Assembly: GCF_003732705.1 (NCBI RefSeq)
Contig: NZ_MOBR01000040.1
Span: forward strand, 248,001-312,000
Direction: 5' to 3'
Origin: Pseudomonas frederiksbergensis
GTDB taxonomy: Bacteria > Pseudomonadota > Gammaproteobacteria > Pseudomonadales > Pseudomonadaceae
Length of the DNA: 64,000 bases
The position numbers and the translations under genes are program-made. Below the pieces are notes generated by a model. The model had not been told where the DNA came from, did not search any database, and saw only the letters and a program-made list of their open reading frames with translations. The first letter of the stretch is position 1; each line of letters opens with the position of its first letter. Below are positions 34,224 to 43,669 of this stretch, in pieces.

Positions 34224-34258
34224 CGGCGCCATTGTACCTATCTGAGTCGAAGTTACAA
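34224..34258 (-). promoter_or_regulatory. Sigma-70 promoter of the 4.5S RNA
   Basis: On the minus strand, TTGTAA (34258-34253) and TACAAT (34236-34231) are spaced by 16 bp. Transcription would start near 34224, giving a leader of about 27 nt before the mature 5' end, as expected for an RNase P-processed precursor. Confidence 0.65.
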
Positions 34259-34323
34259 CCGTTCGATCCAGATTAAAAATATGAATTAGGTCAATGACAT
34301 GCGCAGGCCCTGAAAAGCCGCGC

Positions 34324-35487
34324 TTATTGCACCAACACCTCATCCGCCCTGCCACCCTCCTGCTGGATCACCAGGTGGATAAAGTGCAGCTTGGCGATCA
34401 CCGCCGGCGGCAGGACGAACGGATAGAAATCCGGTTGGCCCATGCTCCGCGACAATTCGTTGAGCATGCCGGCCAGTTCGATCCACGCGTTAACGAACGA
34501 CAGGAACGCCGCGCCACCAGGATGCTGCGGGTCGTAGAGGGTGCTGGAGGGGAATGGCTGGTAATCGAAGTCCATCTCCCGGGCGCTCATGCCGAAGCCG
34601 AGGGCGGTGTCCACGGCGTCCATCATGTGCAGGTAGTGCGCCCAGGTTTCGGCCCAGTCCTCCCACGGATGCATCGTCGCGTAGGCGCTGACGTAATGTT
34701 GCTGCCAGTCCAGCGGCGCGCCTTGCTGGTAGTGCCGCTCAAGGGCGTCGGCGTAGCTGGCGCGCTCATCACCGAACAGGCCACGGAACGGTTCCAGCCA
34801 GTGGCTATTGGCGATCAGGCGATCCCAGTAGTAATGCCCGACTTCGTGACGGAAATGCCCGAGCAACGTGCGATACGGTTCATGCATCTGCACCCGGAGC
34901 TGTTCGCGGTGAGCGTCGTCGGCTTCCTTGATGTCGAGGGTGATCAGGCCGTTGGCATGGCCGGTGGTCGGTGGTTTGCCTTCGAGGTCGACGCCGATGA
35001 AATCGAAGGCCAGCCCGGTTTCTTCGTCCACGGTTTTGGGGATCACCTGCAAACCGAGGCTGACCAGTTGCGCGACCAAGCGGCGCTTGGCCGTCTCGAC
35101 CTTGCGCCAGCGTTCAGGATTTTCGGGAATCGAAAGATCAGGGATGGTGTGGTTCAGGCTGCACGCCATGCACAGCGCATCGTGGTCGTTCGCGGGGAGC
35201 AGCCAATTACACGCAGCCGGAGAATCGAGATTGGCGCAGCGACGGAACACACCGGCTTCGGGATCGACGTCGAGCAGCCAGGTGTCCGCTTGCGGACCGG
35301 GCTGCAGTGACGACAGGCGACTCTGTTCCGGCTGATAGCCCAGCGCCGCCGAGCAGGCCAGGCATTGGCTGTTGCTGAAGAACAGCGATTGCCCGCAGCG
35401 GCAATGCCAGACCTTGCTGTTGCGCGAACTCTCGCCGACGAAGGGCGCGGCGATGCGGGAACTGAGCTGTTCGAAGAAACGGTACAT
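34324..35487 (-). CDS. Putative zinc-binding metallopeptidase with N-terminal zinc ribbon
   Basis: A 387-residue cytoplasmic protein of the family often called zinc-binding metallopeptidase (Peptidase_Mx type). A zinc ribbon near residues 28-45 (CRCGQSLFFSNSQCLACSA) opens the chain. The gluzincin-like motif HEVGHYYWDRLI lies near 219-230, and a downstream EDWAETWAHYLHMMD near 279-293 could give the third ligand. Function in the cell is unknown. It is probably transcribed alone; a palindromic repeat lies upstream. Confidence 0.82.
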   Translation of the reverse strand: MYRFFEQLSSRIAAPFVGESSRNSKVWHCRCGQSLFFSNSQCLACSAALGYQPEQSRLSSLQPGPQADTWLLDVDPEAGVFRRCANLDSPAACNWLLPANDHDALCMACSLNHTIPDLSIPENPERWRKVETAKRRLVAQLVSLGLQVIPKTVDEETGLAFDFIGVDLEGKPPTTGHANGLITLDIKEADDAHREQLRVQMHEPYRTLLGHFRHEVGHYYWDRLIANSHWLEPFRGLFGDERASYADALERHYQQGAPLDWQQHYVSAYATMHPWEDWAETWAHYLHMMDAVDTALGFGMSAREMDFDYQPFPSSTLYDPQHPGGAAFLSFVNAWIELAGMLNELSRSMGQPDFYPFVLPPAVIAKLHFIHLVIQQEGGRADEVLVQ

Positions 35488-35535
35488 GGCGAACTCTCCC
35501 TGAGGGGTGCCAAGACTAGATCATTCCCGAGCAAA

Positions 35536-35645
35536 GATCGTTCCCACGCTCTGCGTGGGAATGCATCCCGTGACGCTCCGCGTCACATTCAGAAGCGGAC
35601 GCAGAGCGTCCATGGCGGCATTCCCACGCGGAGCGTGGGAATGAT
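35536..35645. repeat. Nested palindromic repeat, ~105 bp family, copy 3
   Basis: GATCGTTCCCACGCTCTGCG opens; GCGGAGCGTGGGAATGATC closes, ending three bases before the ligA stop codon. Confidence 0.9.
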
Positions 35646-35647
35646 CA

Positions 35648-38005
35648 TCAGACAGAGATATTGTGTTCTTTCAAGAACAGCACAAACGCCTCTTCATCCA
35701 ACACTTTCAACCCCAATTCATTAGCCTTGGCCAACTTGGAACCCGCTCCCGGCCCGGCAACCACACAATGGGTCTTGGCCGACACCGAACCCGCGACCTT
35801 GGCGCCAAGGCTTTCAAGTTTGTCCTTGGCCACATCACGGCTCATCAATTCCAGCGAACCGGTCAATACCCAAGTCTGCCCGGCCAGCGGCAAGCCTTCG
35901 ACGACTTTCTTTTCGCTTTGCCAATGCATGCCGAAATCACGCAACTGCTTTTCGGCTGCTTCAGCGATCTGGCGATTTTCTGCAACTGCGAAAAACTCCC
36001 GAACCGAATTCGCCTGCTTCTCCGCCAATGCCTGACGCATGTCCAGCCAGTCAGCGTCGAACACGCCTTTCAGCGAACCAAACTTGTCCGCCAGCTTCTG
36101 CGCCCCGCCCGGCCCCACCGATGGAATGTGCAACTTGTCGAGGAACCCACCGAGCGTCGTACTGGCAGAAAACTCAGCGCCCAACTCGCCCTGATCCTGA
36201 ATCTGCAAACCATGCTTGAGCAGCTCGGCAATCACCTGCTGGTTGTGCGCATCTTCAAAGAAGCTATGAATCTCATACGCCACTTCCAAACCGACGTCCG
36301 GCAGGTACGTCAGCACTTGCGGCAACGCCTGTTGAACCCGCTCCAGCGAGCCCAGGGAGCGCGCCAACACCTTGGCCGTCTCTTCGCCGACATCGGGGAT
36401 CCCGAGGGCATAGATGAAGCGCGCCAGGCTCGGCTGCTTACTGTCTTCGATGGCGCCGAGCAGTTTCTTGCTCGACAGCTCGGCGAAGCCTTCCAGGTCG
36501 ACGATGTCTTCGAACTTCAGGGCATACAGATCCGCCGGCGAACTGACCAGGCCTTCATCCACCAATTGCTCGACGCTCTTGTCGCCCAGGCCTTCGATGT
36601 CCATGGCGCGACGGGAGACGAAATGGATGATCGCCTGCTTCAACTGCGCGCCACAGGCCAGCCGCCCAACGCAGCGGTACACCGCGCCTTCGCTGACGGT
36701 TTCGCGACCCTTGCTGCGCTTGACCAGTTGCGTGCGCTCCACATGAGAACCGCACACCGGGCACTGTTCGGGAATCTGTACCGCGCGGGCATTTTCCGGA
36801 CGACGCTCAAGGACCACTTGCACCACTTGCGGAATCACATCCCCCGCGCGGCGGATGATCACGGTGTCGCCAATCATCAAGCCCAGACGCGCCACTTCGT
36901 CCATGTTGTGCAACGTCGCGTTGGCCACGGTCACGCCGGCCACCTTGACCGGTTTCAAGCGTGCGACCGGCGTTACGGCGCCAGTGCGGCCAACCTGGAA
37001 CTCCACGTCGAGCAACTCGGTGAGTTCTTCCATCGCCGGGAATTTGTGGGCAATCGCCCAACGCGGCTCGCGGGCGCGGAAACCCAACTCACGCTGCGAA
37101 GCAATGCTGTTGACCTTGAACACCACGCCGTCGATTTCATAACCCAACGCGTTACGGCGTTCGCCGATGTCGCGGTAGTAGTCCAGGCATTCGCCGATGC
37201 CGTGCGCCAGTTTCAGCTCATGACTGATCGGCATGCCCCAGACCTGCAATTGCTTGAGATTGCCGATGTGGGTGTCAGCAATATCAGCGGAAATCTGGCC
37301 GATGCCGTAGCAGCAGAATTCCAGCGGACGATTGGCGGTGATCTTCGAATCCAGTTGACGCAAGCTCCCAGCCGCCGCGTTGCGCGGGTTGGCGAAGGTC
37401 TTGCCGCCGACTTCCAGTTGCGTGGCATTGAGCCGTTCGAAACCGGCCTTGGACATGAACACTTCGCCGCGCACTTCCAGAGTCGCCGGCCAACCGGTGC
37501 CGTGCAGCTTGAGCGGGATGTTGCGCACGGTGCGCACATTGACGCTGATGTCTTCGCCGGTGGTGCCGTCACCGCGCGTGGCGCCGCGCACCAGTACGCC
37601 GTCCTGATAAAGCAGGCTGACCGCCAGGCCATCGAGTTTCGGTTCGCAGCTGTATTCCACCGCCGCGCCGCCGCCGAACAGATCGCCGGCCGGCAGGTCC
37701 AGGCCTTCGGTCACCCGGCGATCGAACTCGCGCATGTCGGTTTCTTCAAAGGCGTTGCCGAGGCTGAGCATCGGCACTTCGTGGCGCACCTGGGTGAACG
37801 CCGACAGGGCTGCGCTGCCGACGCGCTGGGTCGGCGAGTCGCTGGTGATCAGTTCGGGATTGGCCGCTTCGAGGGCCTTGAGTTCATGAAACAACCGATC
37901 GTACTCGGCGTCCGGAATGCTCGGCTCGTCCATCACGTGATAGCGATAGTTGTGCTGATCCAGCTCAGCGCGCAGCTCTAGAATGCGGTTTTTGGCGGCG
38001 GTCAT
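35648..38005 (-). CDS. ligA: NAD-dependent DNA ligase
   Basis: A 785-residue ligase that seals nicks using NAD. The N-terminal Ia domain (YHVMDEPSIPDAEYDRLF) binds NMN, the nucleotidyl-transfer lysine is Lys 123 in CEPKLDG, and the OB fold follows. The zinc finger uses CPVCGS and a later CVGRLACG. Four helix-hairpin-helix units and a C-terminal BRCT domain (LPLAGQTWVLTGSLELMSRD) finish the protein. Pseudomonad LigA proteins are longer than the 671 residues of E. coli. It lies downstream of zipA and smc in the same direction, a common order in this genus. Confidence 0.97.
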   Translation of the reverse strand: MTAAKNRILELRAELDQHNYRYHVMDEPSIPDAEYDRLFHELKALEAANPELITSDSPTQRVGSAALSAFTQVRHEVPMLSLGNAFEETDMREFDRRVTEGLDLPAGDLFGGGAAVEYSCEPKLDGLAVSLLYQDGVLVRGATRGDGTTGEDISVNVRTVRNIPLKLHGTGWPATLEVRGEVFMSKAGFERLNATQLEVGGKTFANPRNAAAGSLRQLDSKITANRPLEFCCYGIGQISADIADTHIGNLKQLQVWGMPISHELKLAHGIGECLDYYRDIGERRNALGYEIDGVVFKVNSIASQRELGFRAREPRWAIAHKFPAMEELTELLDVEFQVGRTGAVTPVARLKPVKVAGVTVANATLHNMDEVARLGLMIGDTVIIRRAGDVIPQVVQVVLERRPENARAVQIPEQCPVCGSHVERTQLVKRSKGRETVSEGAVYRCVGRLACGAQLKQAIIHFVSRRAMDIEGLGDKSVEQLVDEGLVSSPADLYALKFEDIVDLEGFAELSSKKLLGAIEDSKQPSLARFIYALGIPDVGEETAKVLARSLGSLERVQQALPQVLTYLPDVGLEVAYEIHSFFEDAHNQQVIAELLKHGLQIQDQGELGAEFSASTTLGGFLDKLHIPSVGPGGAQKLADKFGSLKGVFDADWLDMRQALAEKQANSVREFFAVAENRQIAEAAEKQLRDFGMHWQSEKKVVEGLPLAGQTWVLTGSLELMSRDVAKDKLESLGAKVAGSVSAKTHCVVAGPGAGSKLAKANELGLKVLDEEAFVLFLKEHNISV

Positions 38006-38062
38006 GGGTGTTCTCTCATAAAGCAAAAGAGCAGCCGAGGCTGCTCAATCTGTACAAATCAT

Positions 38063-38130
38063 TGTAGGAGCATGGCTTGCCCGCGATGGCGTCCTTGAGA
38101 TCGCCATCGCGAGCAAGCTTTGCTCCTACA
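38063..38130. repeat. REP inverted pair between zipA and ligA
   Basis: TGTAGGAGCATGGCTTGCCC is mirrored by GAGCAAGCTTTGCTCCTACA, with several mismatches. Confidence 0.8.
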
Positions 38131-38172
38131 GGGCGTAGGAGGCGCGGCGCGATCCCCCACACGTTGCCAATT

Positions 38173-39027
38173 TCAGCGTTTCTGGGTCAATGCGCGACGC
38201 TCAAACTCAACGATGCGCTGACGGTAGTGCTCAATGGTCTGGGCAGTCAGCACGCTGCGCTGGTCGTCTTTCAGTTCGCCGTTCAGCTCCTGGGACAGCT
38301 TGCGCGCCGCGGCCACCATCACGTCGAAGGCTTGCTTCGGATGACGCGGGCCTGGCAGGCCGAGGAAGAAGCTCACCGCCGGGGTGCTGAAATGGTCGAT
38401 GTCGTCCAGATCAAAAATGCCCGGCTTGACCGCATTGGCCATGGAGAACAGCACTTCACCGTTACCCGCCATGCTTTCGTGGCGGTGGAAAATATCCATC
38501 TCGCCGAAACGCAGGCCACTTTCCAGAATGTTCTGCAACAGCGCCGGGCCCTTGAAGCCGGCGGCGTCGCGGCAGATCACGCTGATCACCAGCACTTCTT
38601 CGGCTTGCGGTTGTTCTTTGTCGCTGACCGACGGCGAAGACTTGGTGTCATCCGGGAAATCGTCGTCACGGCTGCTGAAGCTCGGGCCGCCGTCCAGGTC
38701 CAGGCTGAGGTTCATGTCGCCTTGCGACGGCTCGCTGTGGCCACGCTTGCCGCGCTTGGAACCCGACTCACGGGGTTCCCGGGCCGGCATGCTCACCGAC
38801 GGCAGGTCGTGCTCGTCCAGTTGCGGCTCTTTGTGGGTATCCAGCACCCGAGGCGGGCCCAACAGCTCGGCGCTGGTGTCCTCGTCCGGCAGATTGGACA
38901 GACTTCGGTCAAGACGGAATTTCAGTTTTCCCTTGCCGCCGCGCATGCGACGCCAGCCATCGAAAAGAATACCGGCAATGACAATAATGCCGATGACGAT
39001 CAGCCACTCGCGCAGACCGATTTCCAT
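38173..39027 (-). CDS. zipA: Cell division protein ZipA
   Basis: A 284-residue protein that tethers FtsZ to the inner membrane. The short N-terminal helix (LREWLIVIGIIVIAGILFDGW, residues 5-25) is followed by basic residues, a polar unstructured linker (about 35-140) and the C-terminal FtsZ-binding domain (VLVISVICRDAAGFKGPALL, FHRHESMAGNGEVLFSMAN, PGIFDLDDIDHFSTPAVSFF). It lies between smc and ligA. Confidence 0.95.
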   Translation of the reverse strand: MEIGLREWLIVIGIIVIAGILFDGWRRMRGGKGKLKFRLDRSLSNLPDEDTSAELLGPPRVLDTHKEPQLDEHDLPSVSMPAREPRESGSKRGKRGHSEPSQGDMNLSLDLDGGPSFSSRDDDFPDDTKSSPSVSDKEQPQAEEVLVISVICRDAAGFKGPALLQNILESGLRFGEMDIFHRHESMAGNGEVLFSMANAVKPGIFDLDDIDHFSTPAVSFFLGLPGPRHPKQAFDVMVAAARKLSQELNGELKDDQRSVLTAQTIEHYRQRIVEFERRALTQKR

Positions 39028-39174
39028 GTAATCCCGTGCCTCTATAAAAAATGCTGAAAAATAAGGGGTTTACAACGTGCAAACCGCTTTAAAACGTGGC
39101 GCCAACTCTATGTTCTGACAGGCGTTTTGCCCACGTATACGAAAAATTGACATTAAACTAGCACGACCAAAGGC

Positions 39175-39256
39175 TTCGCAGCTACAAGCTTTAAGCTCCA
39201 AGCGGCAAGCCGTGTCAACTTGCAGCTTAAAGCTTGCAACTTGCGGCTGGCCGCTA
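39175..39256. repeat. GCAAGCT-type repeat next to the smc stop
   Basis: AGCTACAAGCTTTAAGCTCC and CAAGCGGCAAGC are mirrored by TTGCAGCTTAAAGCTTGCAACTTGCGGCTGG-type sequence (given here in part). It resembles the cluster at 8931-9068 and reaches the smc stop codon. Confidence 0.6.
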
Positions 39257-42200
39257 GGCCTCCACCATCGCCATCGCCTCCTCGACATCCACTGCCACCA
39301 AACGTGAGCAGCCCGGCTCGTGCATCGTCACCCCCATCAGTTGATCGGCCATTTCCATGGCGATCTTGTTGTGGGTGATGTAGATGAACTGCACCGTCTG
39401 CGACATCTCTTTGACCAGCCGTGCGTAGCGTCCAACGTTAGCGTCATCCAGTGGTGCGTCAACTTCATCGAGCATGCAGAACGGCGCCGGATTCAACTTG
39501 AAGATCGCAAAAACCAGGGCCAATGCGGTCAGGGCTTTTTCGCCACCGGAGAGCAAATGGATGGTGCTGTTCTTCTTTCCTGGCGGCCGCGCCATGATCG
39601 TTACCCCTGTATCGAGTAGATCTTCGCCCGTCAGTTCCAAATACGCGCTGCCGCCACCGAAAACTTTTGGGAAAAGTGCCTGAATTCCGGCATTGATCTG
39701 ATCAAAGGTATCTTTGAAGCGGTTTCGCGTCTCCTTGTCGATCTTGCGAATCACGTTTTCTAACGTATCCAGCGCTTCCACCAGATCGTCGTTCTGCGCA
39801 TCCAGATAACGTTTACGCTCGGATTGTTGCGTGTATTCGTCGATGGCCGCGAGGTTGATCGCACCGAGACGCGCAATGCGTGCGGCAATCCGTTCCAGCT
39901 CTTCCTCAGCCTCTTTCTCGTTGGCCTCGGCCACCAGGGTCGCGATCACGCCGTGGAGGTCGTAGCCGTCTTCCAGCAACTGATCTTCCAGGGTCTTGCG
40001 GCGCACGGTCAGGGCCTGCCATTCCATGCGTTGGTGTTCGAGTTGGCCGCGGATCAATTGTGATTGCTGCTCGGCCTGATTGCGGCGCTTCTCGGCGTCA
40101 CGCAATTCGCGGTCGGCATCTTCCATGGCCATTTGTGCGGTCTTGAGTTCTTCGTCGACAGTCATGCGCTTGTCGAGCAACTCTTCGAGTTTCAGGCGCA
40201 GTTCTTCCAGCGGCGCCTCGCCCTCCTCCAGATTCAGGCTGAGCTGCTCGCGCTTCTCGGTCAGGCGTTCGGATTGCATCTCCAACCGCTCCAACGCCTG
40301 GCGCGTCGAATCGTGTTGCGCCTTGAGCGAGCCCAGACGCACCGCCAATTGATGGGCGTGATCCTTATGCTGCCGGGCTTCCTGACGCACGCGATCGAGG
40401 CGTTCGCGCAAGCTGTCGCGCTGGGCCAGCAGCAACTCGCGTTGCTCGGTGTCCAGCGCCATGCTGTCGAGGGCTTCCTGCAATTGCAGGCGCGCCTCGC
40501 CGATATTTTCGTGTTCCAGCGCCCGTTGTTCGCCCAACTCGGTGAGTTCTTCATCGAGACGGGTACGGCGCAGGGTCAGTTGTTCGGCCTTGGCTTTACC
40601 GGCGGACAACTGCGCTTTCAATTCACCTTGCTGACGGGCTTCGTCTTGCAGCAGACGGCGCAGATGTTCGCGACCGTTTTCCTGCTGACGCTGTTGCGCC
40701 CGCAGGTTTTGCAGTTCGGTTTCCAGGGTTTCCACCGTGGCTTCGCGCTCTTCGCGCTCAAGGCCCAGTTGCTGGATTTCCTGGCCGCGAGCGAGCACGC
40801 CGCTTTCCGCTTCACTGGCGCGACGCACGCGTAAAAAGTGTCGACCGACCCAGTAACCGTCGCGGCTGATCAGGCTTTCGCCGGGCGCCAATTGAGCGCG
40901 CGACGCCAAGGCCTGTTCAAGGTTTTCCACCGGTTTGACCTGCCCCAGCCATGGCGACAAATCAATCTGCGCCTCGACCTTGTCCAGCAAACTACCGGCC
41001 ACCCGCACGCCATCGCTGGCGGGGCTGAGCAAACGCAAATCGCCCTGGGCAAACCCGGCCAGATCGAAATCGCCAAAGTCATCCACCAGCACCGCTTGCA
41101 GGTCGGCGCCGAGCACGGTTTCCACCGCCAGCTCCCAACCGGCCTCAACCTTCAGGCCTTCGGCCAGGCGCGGACGCTCTGCCAGATTCTGTTCGCGCAG
41201 CCATTCGGCGGTGCCGGTGCCCGGATCGAGCGCGGCTTGCTGCAAGGCCTCCAGAGACGCGAGACGTCCGTTGAGGCGCTGCAAATCGCCTTGGGCCTGT
41301 TGCTGCGCGGTCAATGCGTGCTGCAATTCCTGACGCAGTTGTTCAAGCTTTTCGACTTGAGCTTGTTCACTGGTCTGCAAATCTTCAAGCGTCGCTTCGG
41401 ACTCAGCGAGCTGCTCGCTGAGCTCCATGATCGCCGCGTCTTCCGGGTCGGCCGAGAGCAAAGCACGCTCCTCGCCCAAACGCTTCTGCCGATCGGCCAA
41501 GCGCTCCATGCTGGTTTCCAGCTGCTGGATCCGCGACTGCTGTACTTCCGACTGACGCCGGGGCTCGGCGGCGGTGAGGTTGAAAGTGTCCCACTGCTCC
41601 TGCCACGCGTGCATGGTGGTTTCGGATTCTTCCAGCGCGGCGGCGGCTTCTTCGGCGGCGGCGCTGGTGACTTCCTGTTCCGGCGTGAGCATGTCCAGCT
41701 CTTCGCCGAGGGTCAGCAGCAAGGTGCGGTCATGGCCCAGGTGCGACTCGGTTTCCAGACGCGCGCGCTCGGCTTCTTTCAGATCATCTTGCAACTGGCG
41801 CAAACGCTGCTGACCGTGCTGGATGCTCTGCTCGACCCGGGCGATGTCGCCGCCGACCGAATAGAAGCGCCCCTGCACCAGATTGAAGCGTTCGGACAGG
41901 TCATGGTGACCGTCACGCAGGCGTTCAATCGCCGCATCGGCGTTGCGCTGTTCGGCGACCAAGGCTTCGAAGGTGATTTCCTGGTTGCCAATGATCGCTT
42001 CGCGCTGCCCGACCTGCTCATTCAACGCCTGCCAGCGCAGGGCCGACAGTTGCGCCTTGAGCTGACGTTCTTCGCCTTTATATTCCTGATACTTCTTCGC
42101 CGACTCGGCCTGGCGATGCAAGCGTTCGAGTTGACGCTCAAGCTCGTCGCGCAAGTCGGTCAGGCGCGCCAGGTTTTCGTGGGTGCGGCGGATACGGTTT

Positions 42201-42742
42201 TCAGTCTCGCGCCGACGCTCCTTGTACTTGGAGATGCCGGCCGCTTCTTCAATAAAGTTACGCAGGTCTTCGGGCTTGGCTTCGATCAGCTTGGAGATCA
42301 TGCCCTGCTCGATGATCGAGTAGCTGCGCGGGCCCAGGCCGGTGCCGAGGAAAATGTCGGTGATGTCGCGGCGACGGCATTTGGTGCCGTTGAGGTAGTA
42401 ACTGTTCTGGCTGTCGCGGGTGACTTTGCGGCGAATCGAGATTTCCGCGTAGGCCGCGTATTCGCCGACCAGGGTGCCGTCGGAGTTGTCGAACACCAGT
42501 TCAATGCTCGCCTGACTCACCGGTTTACGGCTGGTGGAGCCGTTGAAGATGACGTCGGTCATCGACTCGCCGCGCAGGTTCTTGGCCGAGCTCTCGCCCA
42601 TCACCCAACGCACGGCGTCGATGATGTTCGACTTGCCGCAACCATTGGGCCCGACCACCGCCGCCATGTTACTGGGGAAGTTCACCGTGGTCGGGTCGAC
42701 GAAGGATTTGAACCCCGCCAGTTTGATGCACTTGAGCCGCAC
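39254..42742 (-). CDS. smc: Chromosome segregation protein SMC
   Basis: A 1162-residue condensin ATPase. The N-terminal head has the Walker A GPNGCGKSN near residues 32-40 after KLAGFKSFVDPTTVNF. Two long coiled coils flank the hinge (about 505-660, with LAERPRLAEGLKVEAGWELA and the GYWVGRHFLR turn). The C-terminal head has LLSGGEKALTALALVFAIF (signature) and PFCMLDEVDAPLDDAN (Walker B). With ScpA/ScpB it compacts and separates chromosomes. It begins two bases before the stop of the upstream GntR gene, so they may be co-transcribed. Confidence 0.97.
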   Translation of the reverse strand: MRLKCIKLAGFKSFVDPTTVNFPSNMAAVVGPNGCGKSNIIDAVRWVMGESSAKNLRGESMTDVIFNGSTSRKPVSQASIELVFDNSDGTLVGEYAAYAEISIRRKVTRDSQNSYYLNGTKCRRRDITDIFLGTGLGPRSYSIIEQGMISKLIEAKPEDLRNFIEEAAGISKYKERRRETENRIRRTHENLARLTDLRDELERQLERLHRQAESAKKYQEYKGEERQLKAQLSALRWQALNEQVGQREAIIGNQEITFEALVAEQRNADAAIERLRDGHHDLSERFNLVQGRFYSVGGDIARVEQSIQHGQQRLRQLQDDLKEAERARLETESHLGHDRTLLLTLGEELDMLTPEQEVTSAAAEEAAAALEESETTMHAWQEQWDTFNLTAAEPRRQSEVQQSRIQQLETSMERLADRQKRLGEERALLSADPEDAAIMELSEQLAESEATLEDLQTSEQAQVEKLEQLRQELQHALTAQQQAQGDLQRLNGRLASLEALQQAALDPGTGTAEWLREQNLAERPRLAEGLKVEAGWELAVETVLGADLQAVLVDDFGDFDLAGFAQGDLRLLSPASDGVRVAGSLLDKVEAQIDLSPWLGQVKPVENLEQALASRAQLAPGESLISRDGYWVGRHFLRVRRASEAESGVLARGQEIQQLGLEREEREATVETLETELQNLRAQQRQQENGREHLRRLLQDEARQQGELKAQLSAGKAKAEQLTLRRTRLDEELTELGEQRALEHENIGEARLQLQEALDSMALDTEQRELLLAQRDSLRERLDRVRQEARQHKDHAHQLAVRLGSLKAQHDSTRQALERLEMQSERLTEKREQLSLNLEEGEAPLEELRLKLEELLDKRMTVDEELKTAQMAMEDADRELRDAEKRRNQAEQQSQLIRGQLEHQRMEWQALTVRRKTLEDQLLEDGYDLHGVIATLVAEANEKEAEEELERIAARIARLGAINLAAIDEYTQQSERKRYLDAQNDDLVEALDTLENVIRKIDKETRNRFKDTFDQINAGIQALFPKVFGGGSAYLELTGEDLLDTGVTIMARPPGKKNSTIHLLSGGEKALTALALVFAIFKLNPAPFCMLDEVDAPLDDANVGRYARLVKEMSQTVQFIYITHNKIAMEMADQLMGVTMHEPGCSRLVAVDVEEAMAMVEA

Positions 42743-42744
42743 GT

Positions 42745-43404
42745 TTAAGCGACCGTCAGGGCGGAAACCACCAGATCGCAGCTGCGCTGGGCATACGCCG
42801 TCAGCACCACGCGGATCTGCGGAAAGTCACGGGCGATCACGGCGGCGAGCAGGCGCTCGAACAGTTCCAGAAACTCGCTCATCGATGCCTTGCGCTGTTC
42901 CAGGGCGAGGAAATAAGCGCGGCTCATGGCCGGCTGCAGATTCTCGACGGTTTCCTGCAAGTACGGATTGTTGGCGAACGGGTAAGCGGCGCGCATCACG
43001 CTGAAGCTGTCGTCGACGAAGGTGCGGATGTCCTGGCGCTCGTAACTGGCGGTCAGGCGCTGCTGGATCTGCACGAACGGCGCCAGGTCGGCCTGGACTT
43101 GCCAACCGGTAGCCACGGCGTTGCCGAGCAAGATGTACAACTCGCTCATCAGCGTGCACAGGCTCTGGACCTTGTGCGCGGTAAGTTCGGTCACGTGGGC
43201 ACCACGTCGCGGCAGGATCGCGATCAGGTGGCGACGCTCGAGGATCAGCAAGGCCTCACGGACTGAACCGCGACTGACATTGAGGGCCAGCGTGACCTTC
43301 TGTTCCTGGATGCGCTCTCCCGGCTTCATTTCGCCGCGAATGATGCGTTCGGCGAGGTGGTGAGCAATTTGCTCGGCGAGGCTGTCCGGCGCCTTGAACG
43401 TCAT
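42745..43404 (-). CDS. GntR-family regulator (FCD type), likely purine catabolism regulator
   Basis: A 219-residue regulator with an N-terminal winged helix (LAEQIAHHLAERIIRGEMKP, then NVSRGSVREALLILERRHLI) and an all-helical FCD ligand domain (about 85-215). It is divergent from xdhA. The 265-bp gap contains two TGAC-N6-GTCA palindromes, a form fitting a GntR dimer. The same gene neighbours xdhA in other pseudomonads. Inference: it controls xdhABC in response to a purine-derived ligand. Confidence 0.85.
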   Translation of the reverse strand: MTFKAPDSLAEQIAHHLAERIIRGEMKPGERIQEQKVTLALNVSRGSVREALLILERRHLIAILPRRGAHVTELTAHKVQSLCTLMSELYILLGNAVATGWQVQADLAPFVQIQQRLTASYERQDIRTFVDDSFSVMRAAYPFANNPYLQETVENLQPAMSRAYFLALEQRKASMSEFLELFERLLAAVIARDFPQIRVVLTAYAQRSCDLVVSALTVA

Positions 43405-43574
43405 GGTTGTCCTTCAAACTCTTCGATCTGCACAAGCGGCGCAGTGTAGCGCAATTGGTACGTCATGGCGGAGTGCCCACCCGGCGGTTTTTGGCACGAA
43501 TTAAGCAAAAAGCAGGCTAGCGCGTGAGGGTCAATACTGTTGAAACGCGCTGTTGATCGCCAAAACGGGTTTTC

Positions 43575-43613
43575 CTGACCTTTAAGTCAGAAAATCATTG
43601 ACCGAAAAGTCAG
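43575..43613. promoter_or_regulatory. Tandem operator pair before xdhA
   Basis: CTGACCTTTAAGTCAG (43575-43590) and TTGACCGAAAAGTCAG (43598-43613) both read TGAC-N6-GTCA. Their centres are 23 bp apart. They lie in the gap between the divergent GntR gene and xdhA. Confidence 0.6.
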
Positions 43614-43669
43614 ACCTGATAAATTCGGCTCAATCGGTTAACAACAATAATGAGTCTGCGAGGCCTTCC

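Noticed and set aside
35663..37981. A 772-codon open frame antisense to ligA
   Set aside because: It mirrors the ligA frame, has no family motifs or ribosome site, and is typical of long antisense frames in GC-rich DNA.
43598..43669. N-terminal extension of XdhA from a TTG at 43598
   Set aside because: It covers the putative operator, lacks a ribosome site, and the GTG at 43670 gives the usual XdhA start.
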